From WS-9 sp036274595 (GTDB lineage Bacteria; Eisenbacteria; RBG-16-71-46; SZUA-252): a stretch of 64,000 nt of DNA. This document shows, piece by piece, positions 18,190 through 25,789 of the stretch (positions are counted from its first letter, which is position 1; each line of letters begins with the position of its first letter). Below the pieces are notes generated by a model, which made no database searches, was not told the origin of the DNA, and worked only from the letters and a program-made list of their open reading frames with translations. The stretch spans positions 22,027 to 86,026 of the forward strand of contig DASUFL010000016.1 of NCBI GenBank assembly GCA_036274595.1, given 5' to 3'. Made by a program: the position numbers and the translations under genes.

Positions 18190-18390
18190 TTATGCCTTGC
18201 GGACGTTAGCCGCCTGCAGACCCTTCGGTCCGCGAACGATGTCGAACTCGAGCCGCTCGCCTTCCGCCAGCGTCTTGAAGCCGTCGCCCGTGATTGCCGA
18301 GTAGTGAACGAAGACGTCCTCGCCACCCTCCTGCTGAATGAACCCGAACCCCTTCGCTTCGTTGAACCACTTCACGGTTCCTGCAGCCAC
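18190..18390 (-). CDS. Cold-shock domain protein
   Basis: 66 residues from GTG 18390, which has GGAG 7 nt upstream and gives the usual 'AAGTVKWFNEAKGFGFI' start; an ATG at 18417 would add nine residues over the ribosome site. RNP1 (KGFGFI) and RNP2 (VFVHY) are intact. It is a single-stranded RNA/DNA-binding chaperone. The leader of more than 100 nt after the upstream terminator includes an 8-bp hairpin at 18473-18492 and may hold thermosensitive structure, as in other cold-shock genes. Confidence 0.95.
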   Translation of the reverse strand: MAAGTVKWFNEAKGFGFIQQEGGEDVFVHYSAITGDGFKTLAEGERLEFDIVRGPKGLQAANVRKA

Positions 18391-18493
18391 TCTTTGCTCC
18401 TTACTTACCGGGGCCATCGCCCCAACTTGCCGTCCCTCTCGGCACGGCGGACCCGACCACCTTGGCCGGGCCTCCGGACGAAATCGTCCGGAT

Positions 18494-18526
18494 ACAAAAA
18501 GAGCCGCAGGCGGGTTTCCCTGCGGC
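18494..18526 (-). terminator. Rho-independent terminator of the hydroxylase/small-protein operon
   Basis: Read on the minus strand: GCCGCAGG, 8-nt loop, CCTGCGGC, then TCTTTTTG. It stands about 100 nt after the stop of the small charged protein and separates that operon from the cold-shock gene. Confidence 0.85.
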
Positions 18527-18622
18527 AGGTCATCGCGTACTGGTGTTGTGTACGACCGTCAGGTACAACATCTCGATGCAGAGTATCGACCACCGTGCGT
18601 CCGAAGTAAAGCAAATTCTTTC

Positions 18623-18811
18623 CTAGGCCGGCTCCTCGTCCGATAGCGGCGTCTCGAGGGGCGAGCCTTCCGTCACCGACTCCTCGACGGGCGGGCCTTC
18701 CGTCCTCTGGGCCTTGCGCGTCTGGCGCTCCTCGCGCTTCCGGGCGGCTTTGGCCAGGCGCTTCTGCTCCTTCTGCTTCTTCAGAATGGAAGGTCGGCCG
18801 ATCCTAGCCAC
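18623..18811 (-). CDS. Small charged protein, basic N-terminus and acidic tail (copy 1)
   Basis: 62 residues from GTG 18811, with GGAAG 8 nt upstream. The start overlaps the stop of the hydroxylase gene by 8 nt, so translation is probably coupled. The N-terminal half 'RPSILKKQKEQKRLAKAARK' is very basic and helical; the C-terminal half is rich in Glu, Pro and Ser. The N-terminal half matches that of the gene at 44751-44957 nearly residue for residue, so the two form a paralogous pair. No function is known to me; nucleic-acid or ribosome contact is possible from the charge pattern. A well-formed terminator follows. Confidence 0.75.
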   Translation of the reverse strand: MARIGRPSILKKQKEQKRLAKAARKREERQTRKAQRTEGPPVEESVTEGSPLETPLSDEEPA

Positions 18812-19451
18812 TCGCCTGCTTCCTCTCCTCGACGGCGTCGCTGTCCGATTGGGTCCGCCCATAGGCGCTGTGCCGACGTGCCAGCTGCCGCGCGGACTCC
18901 GGAGTCGTTCGGGCCGACGGCATCTCGGTGACGAGCGTCCCGAGCATGAGATCCGCGAGCGGGAGCAGCACGTTGAGGTTCCGGTTCATGTACACGTGGT
19001 GGATGCGGTGGTGTCGCTTGATGAACTGGAATGGGCGCGAGCGCTCCACGAAGGGGAATGTCGGCTTGTGCATGAGGTAGTGCAGGCCTTCGTAGCCCGC
19101 ATAATAGATGGACATGACCGAGGCGAACGTGATCAGGAACGCCAGGTACGGCAGCTCCAGGCCCCAGGCATTGAGCGCGATGCTGAGCAGGGCCCAAGGC
19201 AGTATGTTGAGCGCGACCAGCAAAGGCCCTCCCCACCACATGAAGGTCAGCGCCTCGTGCTGCTCCTCCTCCTCGACGTGGAAGGTATCGTCGAACTTGC
19301 AGAGCTGGTGATGGATCAGGGTATGTTGGGTGAAACAGCTCTTCGGCAGCCACGGACGATGGAGCCAGTACCGGTGGAAGGCCCACTCGAACAAGCTCGA
19401 TTGAACGACGCCGATGAAGAACGCGAGCACGATCCCAGAAACGATCCCCAA
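18804..19451 (-). CDS. Fatty acid hydroxylase / sterol desaturase superfamily membrane protein
   Basis: 215 residues with four hydrophobic helices and the di-iron histidine clusters HRYWLH (about 26-31), HTLIHH (about 43-48), HYLMH and HHRIHH, in the order and spacing of the family. The enzyme would use O2 to hydroxylate a lipid chain in the membrane. The C-terminal 30 residues are polar. Its stop overlaps the start of the small charged protein. The substrate cannot be told from context. Confidence 0.88.
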   Translation of the reverse strand: MGIVSGIVLAFFIGVVQSSLFEWAFHRYWLHRPWLPKSCFTQHTLIHHQLCKFDDTFHVEEEEQHEALTFMWWGGPLLVALNILPWALLSIALNAWGLELPYLAFLITFASVMSIYYAGYEGLHYLMHKPTFPFVERSRPFQFIKRHHRIHHVYMNRNLNVLLPLADLMLGTLVTEMPSARTTPESARQLARRHSAYGRTQSDSDAVEERKQASG

Positions 19452-19860
19452 AGAGAACCTCCAACGACGAATGTGGGCCTACCGACGGCCCGCGCGTCTG
19501 GACCGCGTTTCATGTGAAGTATCGGCATGCGACCTAGACATATAGAGCCCCGGAAGCCATCGCAACCGGGGCCCTACGGCTCTGTTGAAGACTATACCGG
19601 AAGTGGCATGAGCCGGTGGGAACGAAAAGTTGATCCTGGCAGTCTGCGGCTCGAAGGTCGGTACTACTTCTGTACTTGCCGCCAGGGGACTTTGGTCCCA
19701 ATCGAGTTTTCCTGGTGCCCCCGCTAGTCTCGCGGTGCGAGAGGTAAGTCACCTCATGCCGATTGACCGCGGGCGCGCATTCGGCTCCGGCACGTGGAAG
19801 CGTTGAGCCAGACCTCTGAAATCCCTGCCCGCGATCTCGCACAGGTCGGGAGGGATAACC
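19452..19860. other. Intergenic region of 409 bp
   Basis: Divergent region between the hydroxylase operon and the propeller/PKD protein. It holds a short hairpin (GGGAC-tttg-GTCCC near 19685) and GGGAGGG just before the ATG at 19861. I see no convincing gene; one 66-codon frame at 19527 has no family look. Promoters for both sides should be here but I cannot place them. Confidence 0.5.
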
Positions 19861-21900
19861 ATGAAATCCTCGGTCGTGTCATCAGTCGGAGTCGTGGTTC
19901 TGGCGGCGATGCTCAGCGCCCTTCCAGCCCAGGCCGCCACGGTCTGCGGGGCATGGAATTCGACGCCCACCCCCAGCCCAAGCACTGAGATCAACCGTTT
20001 CACCGCGGTGAGTGGTGTCTCCGCAAGCGATGTGTGGGCCGTCGGCTTCCATGACGCGGATTCGAACCCCATGGTCGAACTCGACCGGTCCCTGATCGCT
20101 CACTGGAACGGCTCGACCTGGAGCGTGGTGCCCAGCCCTAACGTGGGAACCAGTGGCACGGTGTTGACCGCGGTTGCCGCCTTGGCCTCGAACGACGTGT
20201 GGGCGGTAGGGTACTCGAACACCTACGGCACGCCACAGACCCTGGCCCTTCACTGGAACGGATCGAGCTGGGGTGTGATCTCGAGTCCAATCGTGCCAGG
20301 TGGATCCGCTTTTGAAGGCATCTCTGCGTTCTCCTCCACCGACATCTGGGCGGTGGGTTACCGGGCGGGGGGCATGCCCGACTTCTCCACCACGACCGGC
20401 ACCATGGTCGCGCACTGGAACGGGTCCAGCTGGAAGGAGATCCCGAGTCCGAACGTCGGCAACCGCATGAACGAGCTGGACGCCGTGGCCGTGATGTCAG
20501 CCAACGACGTCTGGGCGGTTGGCACGTGGCGCAACATAGGCGAGAGCTTTCACACGTTGATCCAACATTGGAACGGCACAGCCTGGACGATCGTGCCGAG
20601 CCCGAATCCATCCACCGACAATCAGCTCTCCGCGGTCGCGGGTGTCTCGGGTCAGGACGTATGGGCGACCGGCAGTGGGTCGGATGGAGTGACCGGAGTA
20701 CCTCTGTTCCTCCACTGGACAGGAGCCGGCTGGAACCAGGTTCCGGGCCCCGGCGGTGCCGGGGGCGGCCTCGTTACACTCGCTCCTGACGATGCATGGG
20801 CCGTCGCTGGCAACATCGCCCATTGGGATGGGATCCGGTGGAGTCTGGTTCCCAATGCGACCGTGGGCGGCGCCGCATGGTCGAGCCTGAAGGGGGTGGC
20901 GGCCGTTTCGGGCTGCGAAGCGTGGGCGGTCGGCTGCCAGGGCAGCGATATCTTCACCAATACGGCACAGACGTTCGCGGCCCGACTGACGGCCGGGGGC
21001 GGGCTCGTCAACCAGCCTCCCGTCGCGAAGGCATCGGCATCCCCGTCGAGCGGGCCCGCACCGCTCACCGTGAATCTCAGCTCAGCCGGAACGTCCGACC
21101 CGGACGGGTCCATCGTCTCGTACCTCTGGAACTTCGGCGACAGCACCTATCCGCCCGACCAGACCAGCGCCAACCCGGTGCACACATATATCCAGACCGG
21201 CCCGCTCACCTACCATGCGACGCTGGCGGTGTCCGACAACCAGGGCGGTACGGCGACCGCCAGTGTGCAGATCAACATCACGACGGCCGTTCCGACCGTC
21301 CATGTCGAGTCGCAGAGCGTCTCCCGCATCCAGCTCACCAACGGGCGTTGGCAAGCGAAGGACGTCGTGCGGATTGTGGATGGGAACGGCACGCCGGTCT
21401 CGGGCGCTACGGTCACCGTCCATTTCAGTGGAGCAACCTCCGGCTCGGTGAGCGATGTCACGAATGCGCTAGGGCTCGTGACGCTCAAGAGCACTGCGGC
21501 CAAGCGGGCCACGCAGCCCTGGTGCTTCACGGTCGTTTCGATTTCCGCGACCGGCTTCACGTACTTGCCGTCAGCGAACGTCGTGACGATCCAGTGTGAA
21601 AGCTCCGGAGCCAAGGCCATCCAGGCGGGGGCGGGAGAATTCCGGGTGGAGTCCCGGGCTCCGGGCGCCCAGATCAAGTTCCTGCTCGCCCAGCCGACCG
21701 TCGTGGATTTGAGGATCTTCGACGTCGCGGGCCGTGAGGTCCGATCCCTGATGGATAGGCGTTGGCTGGAATCGGGCATGCACGTGATCGACTGGGATGG
21801 ACGTGCCAACGATGGGCGAGTGGCCCCAAGCGGCATCTACTTCACGCGGGCCGACGCGGGCGGCGTGCGGAGCTTGGGACGCATCTGCATCGTGAGGTAA
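19861..21900 (+). CDS. Secreted seven-repeat propeller / PKD / FlgD-tail protein
   Basis: 679 residues. A signal peptide (cut near AQA-AT) is followed by seven repeats of about 45-55 residues with the pattern 'DVWAVG ... HWNGSSW ... PSPN' (residues about 40-375), fitting a seven-bladed beta-propeller. Then come a PKD domain (about 385-475, 'SDPDGSIVSYLWNFGD'), an Ig-like region (about 480-575) and a FlgD-like tail (about 595-679, 'VDLRIFDVAGREVRSL', 'WDGRANDGRVAPSGIYF'). It is expected on the surface or secreted, using the tail for export or anchoring. GGGAGGG precedes the ATG; a bidirectional terminator follows. Confidence 0.88.
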   Translation: MKSSVVSSVGVVVLAAMLSALPAQAATVCGAWNSTPTPSPSTEINRFTAVSGVSASDVWAVGFHDADSNPMVELDRSLIAHWNGSTWSVVPSPNVGTSGTVLTAVAALASNDVWAVGYSNTYGTPQTLALHWNGSSWGVISSPIVPGGSAFEGISAFSSTDIWAVGYRAGGMPDFSTTTGTMVAHWNGSSWKEIPSPNVGNRMNELDAVAVMSANDVWAVGTWRNIGESFHTLIQHWNGTAWTIVPSPNPSTDNQLSAVAGVSGQDVWATGSGSDGVTGVPLFLHWTGAGWNQVPGPGGAGGGLVTLAPDDAWAVAGNIAHWDGIRWSLVPNATVGGAAWSSLKGVAAVSGCEAWAVGCQGSDIFTNTAQTFAARLTAGGGLVNQPPVAKASASPSSGPAPLTVNLSSAGTSDPDGSIVSYLWNFGDSTYPPDQTSANPVHTYIQTGPLTYHATLAVSDNQGGTATASVQINITTAVPTVHVESQSVSRIQLTNGRWQAKDVVRIVDGNGTPVSGATVTVHFSGATSGSVSDVTNALGLVTLKSTAAKRATQPWCFTVVSISATGFTYLPSANVVTIQCESSGAKAIQAGAGEFRVESRAPGAQIKFLLAQPTVVDLRIFDVAGREVRSLMDRRWLESGMHVIDWDGRANDGRVAPSGIYFTRADAGGVRSLGRICIVR

Positions 21901-21955
21901 GTGGCCTAGGCGCCCACATGCTGCTGGCTCCCTGACCCAGCGGCTCATCGCCACA

Positions 21956-21996
21956 AGAACGAAAGCCCCGGAGCTTACGCCCTGGGGCTTCGTTCT
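21956..21996. terminator. Bidirectional terminator
   Basis: Inverted repeat AGAACGAAAGCCCC / GGGGCTTCGTTCT with one bulged A and a 14-nt loop, A-rich on the left and T-rich on the right. It lies between the convergent stops at 21900 (+) and 22018 (-). Confidence 0.75.
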
Positions 21997-22017
21997 GTTA
22001 TCTGCAAGCTGGACGCT

Positions 22018-22557
22018 CTAGTGAGCGTACTCCCGCCGCCAGTCGTTCTCGAAGTATCGGGCATCGTCGTCATTCCGGGGCTTCACTCCCACGACGATCC
22101 CGCCGTTCTTTAGATCGCTCTCATATTTCTTGGCGTGCTCCTCGGGGATGCCCGCCCCTACGAGGGTGCCAATGAGTCCACCCGCGGTTGCTCCCGCGGC
22201 TCCGCCGGCGAGGGCTCCGGCAAGCGGGCCGGCGATCACCAGGCCGAGACCAGGAATGGCCAGGGAGGTGGCGGCCGCCGCGATGCCGACCGCCGTGGCA
22301 CCGGCGACGCCCCCGATCGCGCCACCGACGCCGGCCCCCTCGAGCGCTTTGTTGCCCAACTTGGTGTCATGGCCCTCTTTGGTGTCCTTGCCGTCCTTGA
22401 ACAGGCGCTTCCGTGTGTCGTCGGTCATGATCACGTGGATGTCGTCGCTCTTATAGCCGCGGGCCGTTATGGCGTTGTACCCGCGCTCGGCGGACTCCCG
22501 GTCACGAAACGTGCCGGTGACGATCCGGCTCTCTGAGTCCATTCTTCGATCCTGCAT
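22018..22557 (-). CDS. General-stress-type protein with glycine-zipper helices
   Basis: 179 residues with GGAGG 6 nt before ATG 22557. Residues about 12-50 ('TGTFRDRESAERGYNAI', 'YKSDDIHVIM') look like the YflT/general stress 17M fold. The centre (about 75-145) is made of Gly/Ala-rich hydrophobic stretches (AIGGVAGATAVGIAAA, GPLAGALAGGAAGATAGGLI), that is glycine-zipper helices that insert into or pack on membranes. The end returns to a soluble fold (GGIVVGVKPRN). Exact role unknown; relatives are often induced by stress. Confidence 0.7.
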   Translation of the reverse strand: MQDRRMDSESRIVTGTFRDRESAERGYNAITARGYKSDDIHVIMTDDTRKRLFKDGKDTKEGHDTKLGNKALEGAGVGGAIGGVAGATAVGIAAAATSLAIPGLGLVIAGPLAGALAGGAAGATAGGLIGTLVGAGIPEEHAKKYESDLKNGGIVVGVKPRNDDDARYFENDWRREYAH

Positions 22558-22834
22558 GGAATACCTCCACTGTTAGTCATTGTAAGAACCGAGTGCCGGT
22601 TCCGTACCCTCCAAGGGCCGTTCGTGCCTCGAAGAAGGCAGCTTACCCACCTCCCGGCATCAAGCTGCATACGCGGTGCCAGACCGGCCCACTTTCGCTG
22701 ACGCTGCTCGAGAGGTGTGTGGAGTTGTGGCTAGTGGAAGTGGCATGGGGCTCAAGGCGAGGCGGTTGCGGCGTTCCAGTGGCTCGAGTACTCGTACGCG
22801 CATCGAGCGGGCGGCTCTTCGAGGCGCGACGGTG

Positions 22835-23890
22835 CTACCGAAAATCCTCCATGAGCTTCTCGAGCGCCGCGGAGCCGGGGCAGAGGGACTCGAAGGGAAC
22901 CTGGACCAGGGGCGTGTCGGCGGTGTTGTTCATTTCGTGCATGTCGGGGACCGACTCGTTCAAATACAGGAGCCCGGTGGGAATGACCCCTTGGGCCTGC
23001 TGCTCCTGCAGATATTGAAGGACGATGGCCCGATCGCCGGGATCGTAGCCCTCCGGGGCGGCTGAAAAGCGCACGAGGCTGCCGTCGTGCATCCTGATCG
23101 TCGTGACACCCTTCGGTTCGATCGGGGCCAGGATCTCCTCAGCAGGCGGAACAAGGTCTGCATGGGCGACCGGCCTATCATGCTTGCGGGTGTACAGGTA
23201 GCTCTTGGTAGAGCCCTCGTGGTCATTGAAGGTGACGCAGGGGGAAATGACGTCCACCAGCGCCAACCCGCGGTGCTTCAACGCGGCTTTCAGGATCGGC
23301 ACCAATTGCAGCTTGTCGCCTGAAAAGCTCCGAGCCACAAACGTCGCGCCGATGGAGAGCCCGAGAAACACCGGATCGATCGGAGCCATCTGGTTCTGCT
23401 CCCCCTTCTTCAGCTTCGATCCGATATCCGCCGAGGCTGAAAACTGCCCCTTGGTCAGCCCATAGACGCCGTTGTTCTCGATGACGTAGAGCATCCGGAC
23501 GTTTCGGCGGATGGCGTGAGACATCTGTCCCAGTCCGATCGAGAGGGAATCGCCGTCACCGGAAATCCCGATGTAGTGGAGTCCCCGGTTGGCAGCCGCG
23601 GCGCCGGTGGCCACGGCGGGCATCCGACCGTGCACGGAGTTGAACCCATGGGCTCCGGACGCGAAATAGGTCGGGGTCTTGGACGAGCAGCCAATGCCGC
23701 TCATCTTCGCGATCCGGTGCGGTTGGATGGAGAGCTCCCAGAGCGCCCGGATCAGAGCCGCGGTGATCGAGTCGTGCCCGCAGCCGGCGCACAACGTGGA
23801 CATCGCCCCCTCGTAATCGCGGAGGGTCAATCCGATGTCGTTTCGCTGCGAACCCGTGGGGGCGGCTATGGGCTTGGAAATCGATGGCAT
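22835..23890 (-). CDS. korB: 2-oxoacid:ferredoxin oxidoreductase, beta subunit
   Basis: 351 residues. Thiamine diphosphate binding is shown by 'GDGDSLSIG' followed 30 residues later by 'ENNGVYGLTKGQ'. The 4Fe-4S cysteines are in 'LCAGCGHDS', 'GIGCSSKTP' and 'ISPCVTFND'. With the alpha subunit it oxidatively decarboxylates a 2-oxoacid (2-oxoglutarate or pyruvate) with CoA and passes electrons to ferredoxin or the partner flavoprotein. The start lies 6 nt after the alpha-subunit stop. 2-oxoglutarate is my best guess from the two-subunit arrangement; the sequence alone does not fix it. Confidence 0.9.
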   Translation of the reverse strand: MPSISKPIAAPTGSQRNDIGLTLRDYEGAMSTLCAGCGHDSITAALIRALWELSIQPHRIAKMSGIGCSSKTPTYFASGAHGFNSVHGRMPAVATGAAAANRGLHYIGISGDGDSLSIGLGQMSHAIRRNVRMLYVIENNGVYGLTKGQFSASADIGSKLKKGEQNQMAPIDPVFLGLSIGATFVARSFSGDKLQLVPILKAALKHRGLALVDVISPCVTFNDHEGSTKSYLYTRKHDRPVAHADLVPPAEEILAPIEPKGVTTIRMHDGSLVRFSAAPEGYDPGDRAIVLQYLQEQQAQGVIPTGLLYLNESVPDMHEMNNTADTPLVQVPFESLCPGSAALEKLMEDFR

Positions 23891-23896
23891 CGTCGC

Positions 23897-25789
23897 CTAT
23901 CCCTCGGCCCCGCTCAGGGCCTGCGGCATGGCTCCGAGACCGCGTGCGACACCACCATCCTGCTTGCCGATGGCGGAGAGGTAGCCATCCACAACGAGAC
24001 CGGCGCTCAGGGGGAAGCCTCCGTAGTAGAGGAGCGACTCGAGCTTCCCTTTCGCGACGGCCGTCTCCAGCGTGATCAGGGACTTCAGCTGGTGGTCGCG
24101 GTTCTGCTCGATGATGTAATTGACGTCGTGTGCGTTCAAGAATTCCTCGACCTCGGCGCCGAACGGGAACCCGCGAATGCGCATGAAATCTCCGAAGATC
24201 CCCTGCTCCGCCAGGAGATCGAGAGCCTCACGGACGGCTGCGTCGCACCCGCCCAGAGTCACGAAGGAGAAGGACGCTTTCCCTTTCCCCTTCCCCTTTC
24301 CGCGTGAGCTCCGCGATACGTCGATGACCGGCGAGGGCACGAACTGGGCCGCGGCACGGTGTTTCTGTGCGAGCCGGTCGACGACCGCCTGATACTCCTC
24401 GGGCAGCTCCGTGTAGCCACCCAGCCGGTTGTGCCCGGAGCCGCGTGTCAGGTACGCCCCTTTGGGAGAGAACCCGGGAAGCGTGCGAGGCGTCACGAAG
24501 TATTCGTCCTCGTCCGCGTAGCGGTGGAAGTGCCCCAGCTTCTCGATCTGCTCGGGAGACAGCACGCGACCGCGCTCCGGCTTGTAGCTGTCATCCCAGG
24601 TCAAGCGAGGCACCACCCAATCGTTCATCCCGATATCCAGATCGCTCATGAGAATGACCGGCGTCTGGAATTTCTCCGCCAGGTCGAACGAGGTCACGGC
24701 CAGCTCGAAGCACTCGGCCGGATTCGCCGGGAACAACAGGATGTGCTTCGTGTCGCCGTGGGACGCGTAGGCGCAGGAGAGCAGGTCGGCCTGCTGGGTT
24801 CGGGTCGGCATTCCCGTGGACGGTCCGACCCGTTGCACGTCGACCAGAACGGCCGGGATCTCGGCGTAGTAGGCAAGCCCGAGAAACTCGTTCATCAAGG
24901 AAACGCCGGGCCCCGCGGTGGAGGTGAAGGCACGGGCGCCGGCCCAGCCCGCACCGATGACCATTCCGATGGCCGCGAGCTCGTCCTCGGCCTGCAGGAT
25001 CGCGAAGTTGTTCTTCCCGGTCTGGGGATCCTTGCGGTAGCGCTCGCACAGGCTCTTGAACGACTCCATCACGGAGGTCGCGGGCGTGATGGGATACCAG
25101 GCCGCAACCGTGCAGCCCGCATAGAGCGCCCCCAGCGCGGTGGCCGTGTTCCCGTCGATCAGGATCTTGTCGCCGTTGGCGTCCATCCGCTGCAGCCGGA
25201 ACGGCAGAGGCTCGAAGTTCTGTCTAGCGAAGTCATAGCCCAGCTTCAACGCCTTGTGATTGGAGTCGAGCAGCGCCTTCTTCTTGCCAAAAGTCTCGTG
25301 TAGAAGCTCCTCGACCACGCCCATTTCGATGTCGAGGAGAGCGATCAGGGTGCCCGCGTAGGCGATGTTCTTCATGAGGATTCGCTCGCGGGGCTCCCGG
25401 AAGTTCTCGATGCAGAGCTGGGCGAACGGAACGCCCAGGAAGGTCACGTCCGGACGCGAGAGGCTCCTGTCGAGAGGCCAGGAGGAATCGAACAGCAGGT
25501 AGCCTCCCGGGTGAACCTCCTCGACGTCGCGCGCGTATGTCTGAGCGTTCATCGCGACGATCAAGTCGTAGTCCAGTGCCCTCGCCGTTCTCCCGTCCTT
25601 GTTCACCCGGATTTCATACCAGGTGGGAAGCCCCTGGATATTGGACGGAAAGAGGTTCTTGCCGGAGACGGGAATTCCCATCCGGAAGATCGCCTGCATC
25701 AGGAGCCCGTTCGCGGAAGCCGAACCGGTGCCATTGACGTTGGCGAGCTTGAAGGCGAAGTCGTTTACGCGGGAGTTAGCTTCAGGCAT
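23897..25789 (-). CDS. korA: 2-oxoacid:ferredoxin oxidoreductase, fused gamma-alpha subunit
   Basis: 630 residues from ATG 25789 ('MPEANSRVNDFAFKLANVNG'), which overlaps the upstream flavoprotein gene by 25 nt. An open frame continues further upstream but there only shadows that gene. Residues 1-190 are the gamma-type domain ('GTGSASANGLLMQAIFRMG'), then the alpha domain begins near 200 ('PITPATSVMESF', 'GPGVSLMNEFLGLAYYAE'). Near residues 496-503 there is a Gly-Lys dipeptide run coded by a purine-rich simple repeat, at a junction between domains. This subunit binds the oxoacid and part of the thiamine cofactor. Confidence 0.92.
   Translation of the reverse strand: MPEANSRVNDFAFKLANVNGTGSASANGLLMQAIFRMGIPVSGKNLFPSNIQGLPTWYEIRVNKDGRTARALDYDLIVAMNAQTYARDVEEVHPGGYLLFDSSWPLDRSLSRPDVTFLGVPFAQLCIENFREPRERILMKNIAYAGTLIALLDIEMGVVEELLHETFGKKKALLDSNHKALKLGYDFARQNFEPLPFRLQRMDANGDKILIDGNTATALGALYAGCTVAAWYPITPATSVMESFKSLCERYRKDPQTGKNNFAILQAEDELAAIGMVIGAGWAGARAFTSTAGPGVSLMNEFLGLAYYAEIPAVLVDVQRVGPSTGMPTRTQQADLLSCAYASHGDTKHILLFPANPAECFELAVTSFDLAEKFQTPVILMSDLDIGMNDWVVPRLTWDDSYKPERGRVLSPEQIEKLGHFHRYADEDEYFVTPRTLPGFSPKGAYLTRGSGHNRLGGYTELPEEYQAVVDRLAQKHRAAAQFVPSPVIDVSRSSRGKGKGKGKASFSFVTLGGCDAAVREALDLLAEQGIFGDFMRIRGFPFGAEVEEFLNAHDVNYIIEQNRDHQLKSLITLETAVAKGKLESLLYYGGFPLSAGLVVDGYLSAIGKQDGGVARGLGAMPQALSGAEG
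24279..24303. repeat. Short purine-rich simple repeat inside the alpha-subunit gene
   Basis: About 25 nt of alternating GGGAAA/GGGGAA on the minus strand, coding a run of Gly-Lys pairs. It is the kind of tract that changes length by slippage, though here units are in multiples that would keep or break the frame depending on size. Confidence 0.6.

Noticed and set aside
19527..19727. 66-codon open frame in the intergenic region
   Set aside because: No ribosome site, no family likeness and high Arg/Pro/Ser content; likely chance.
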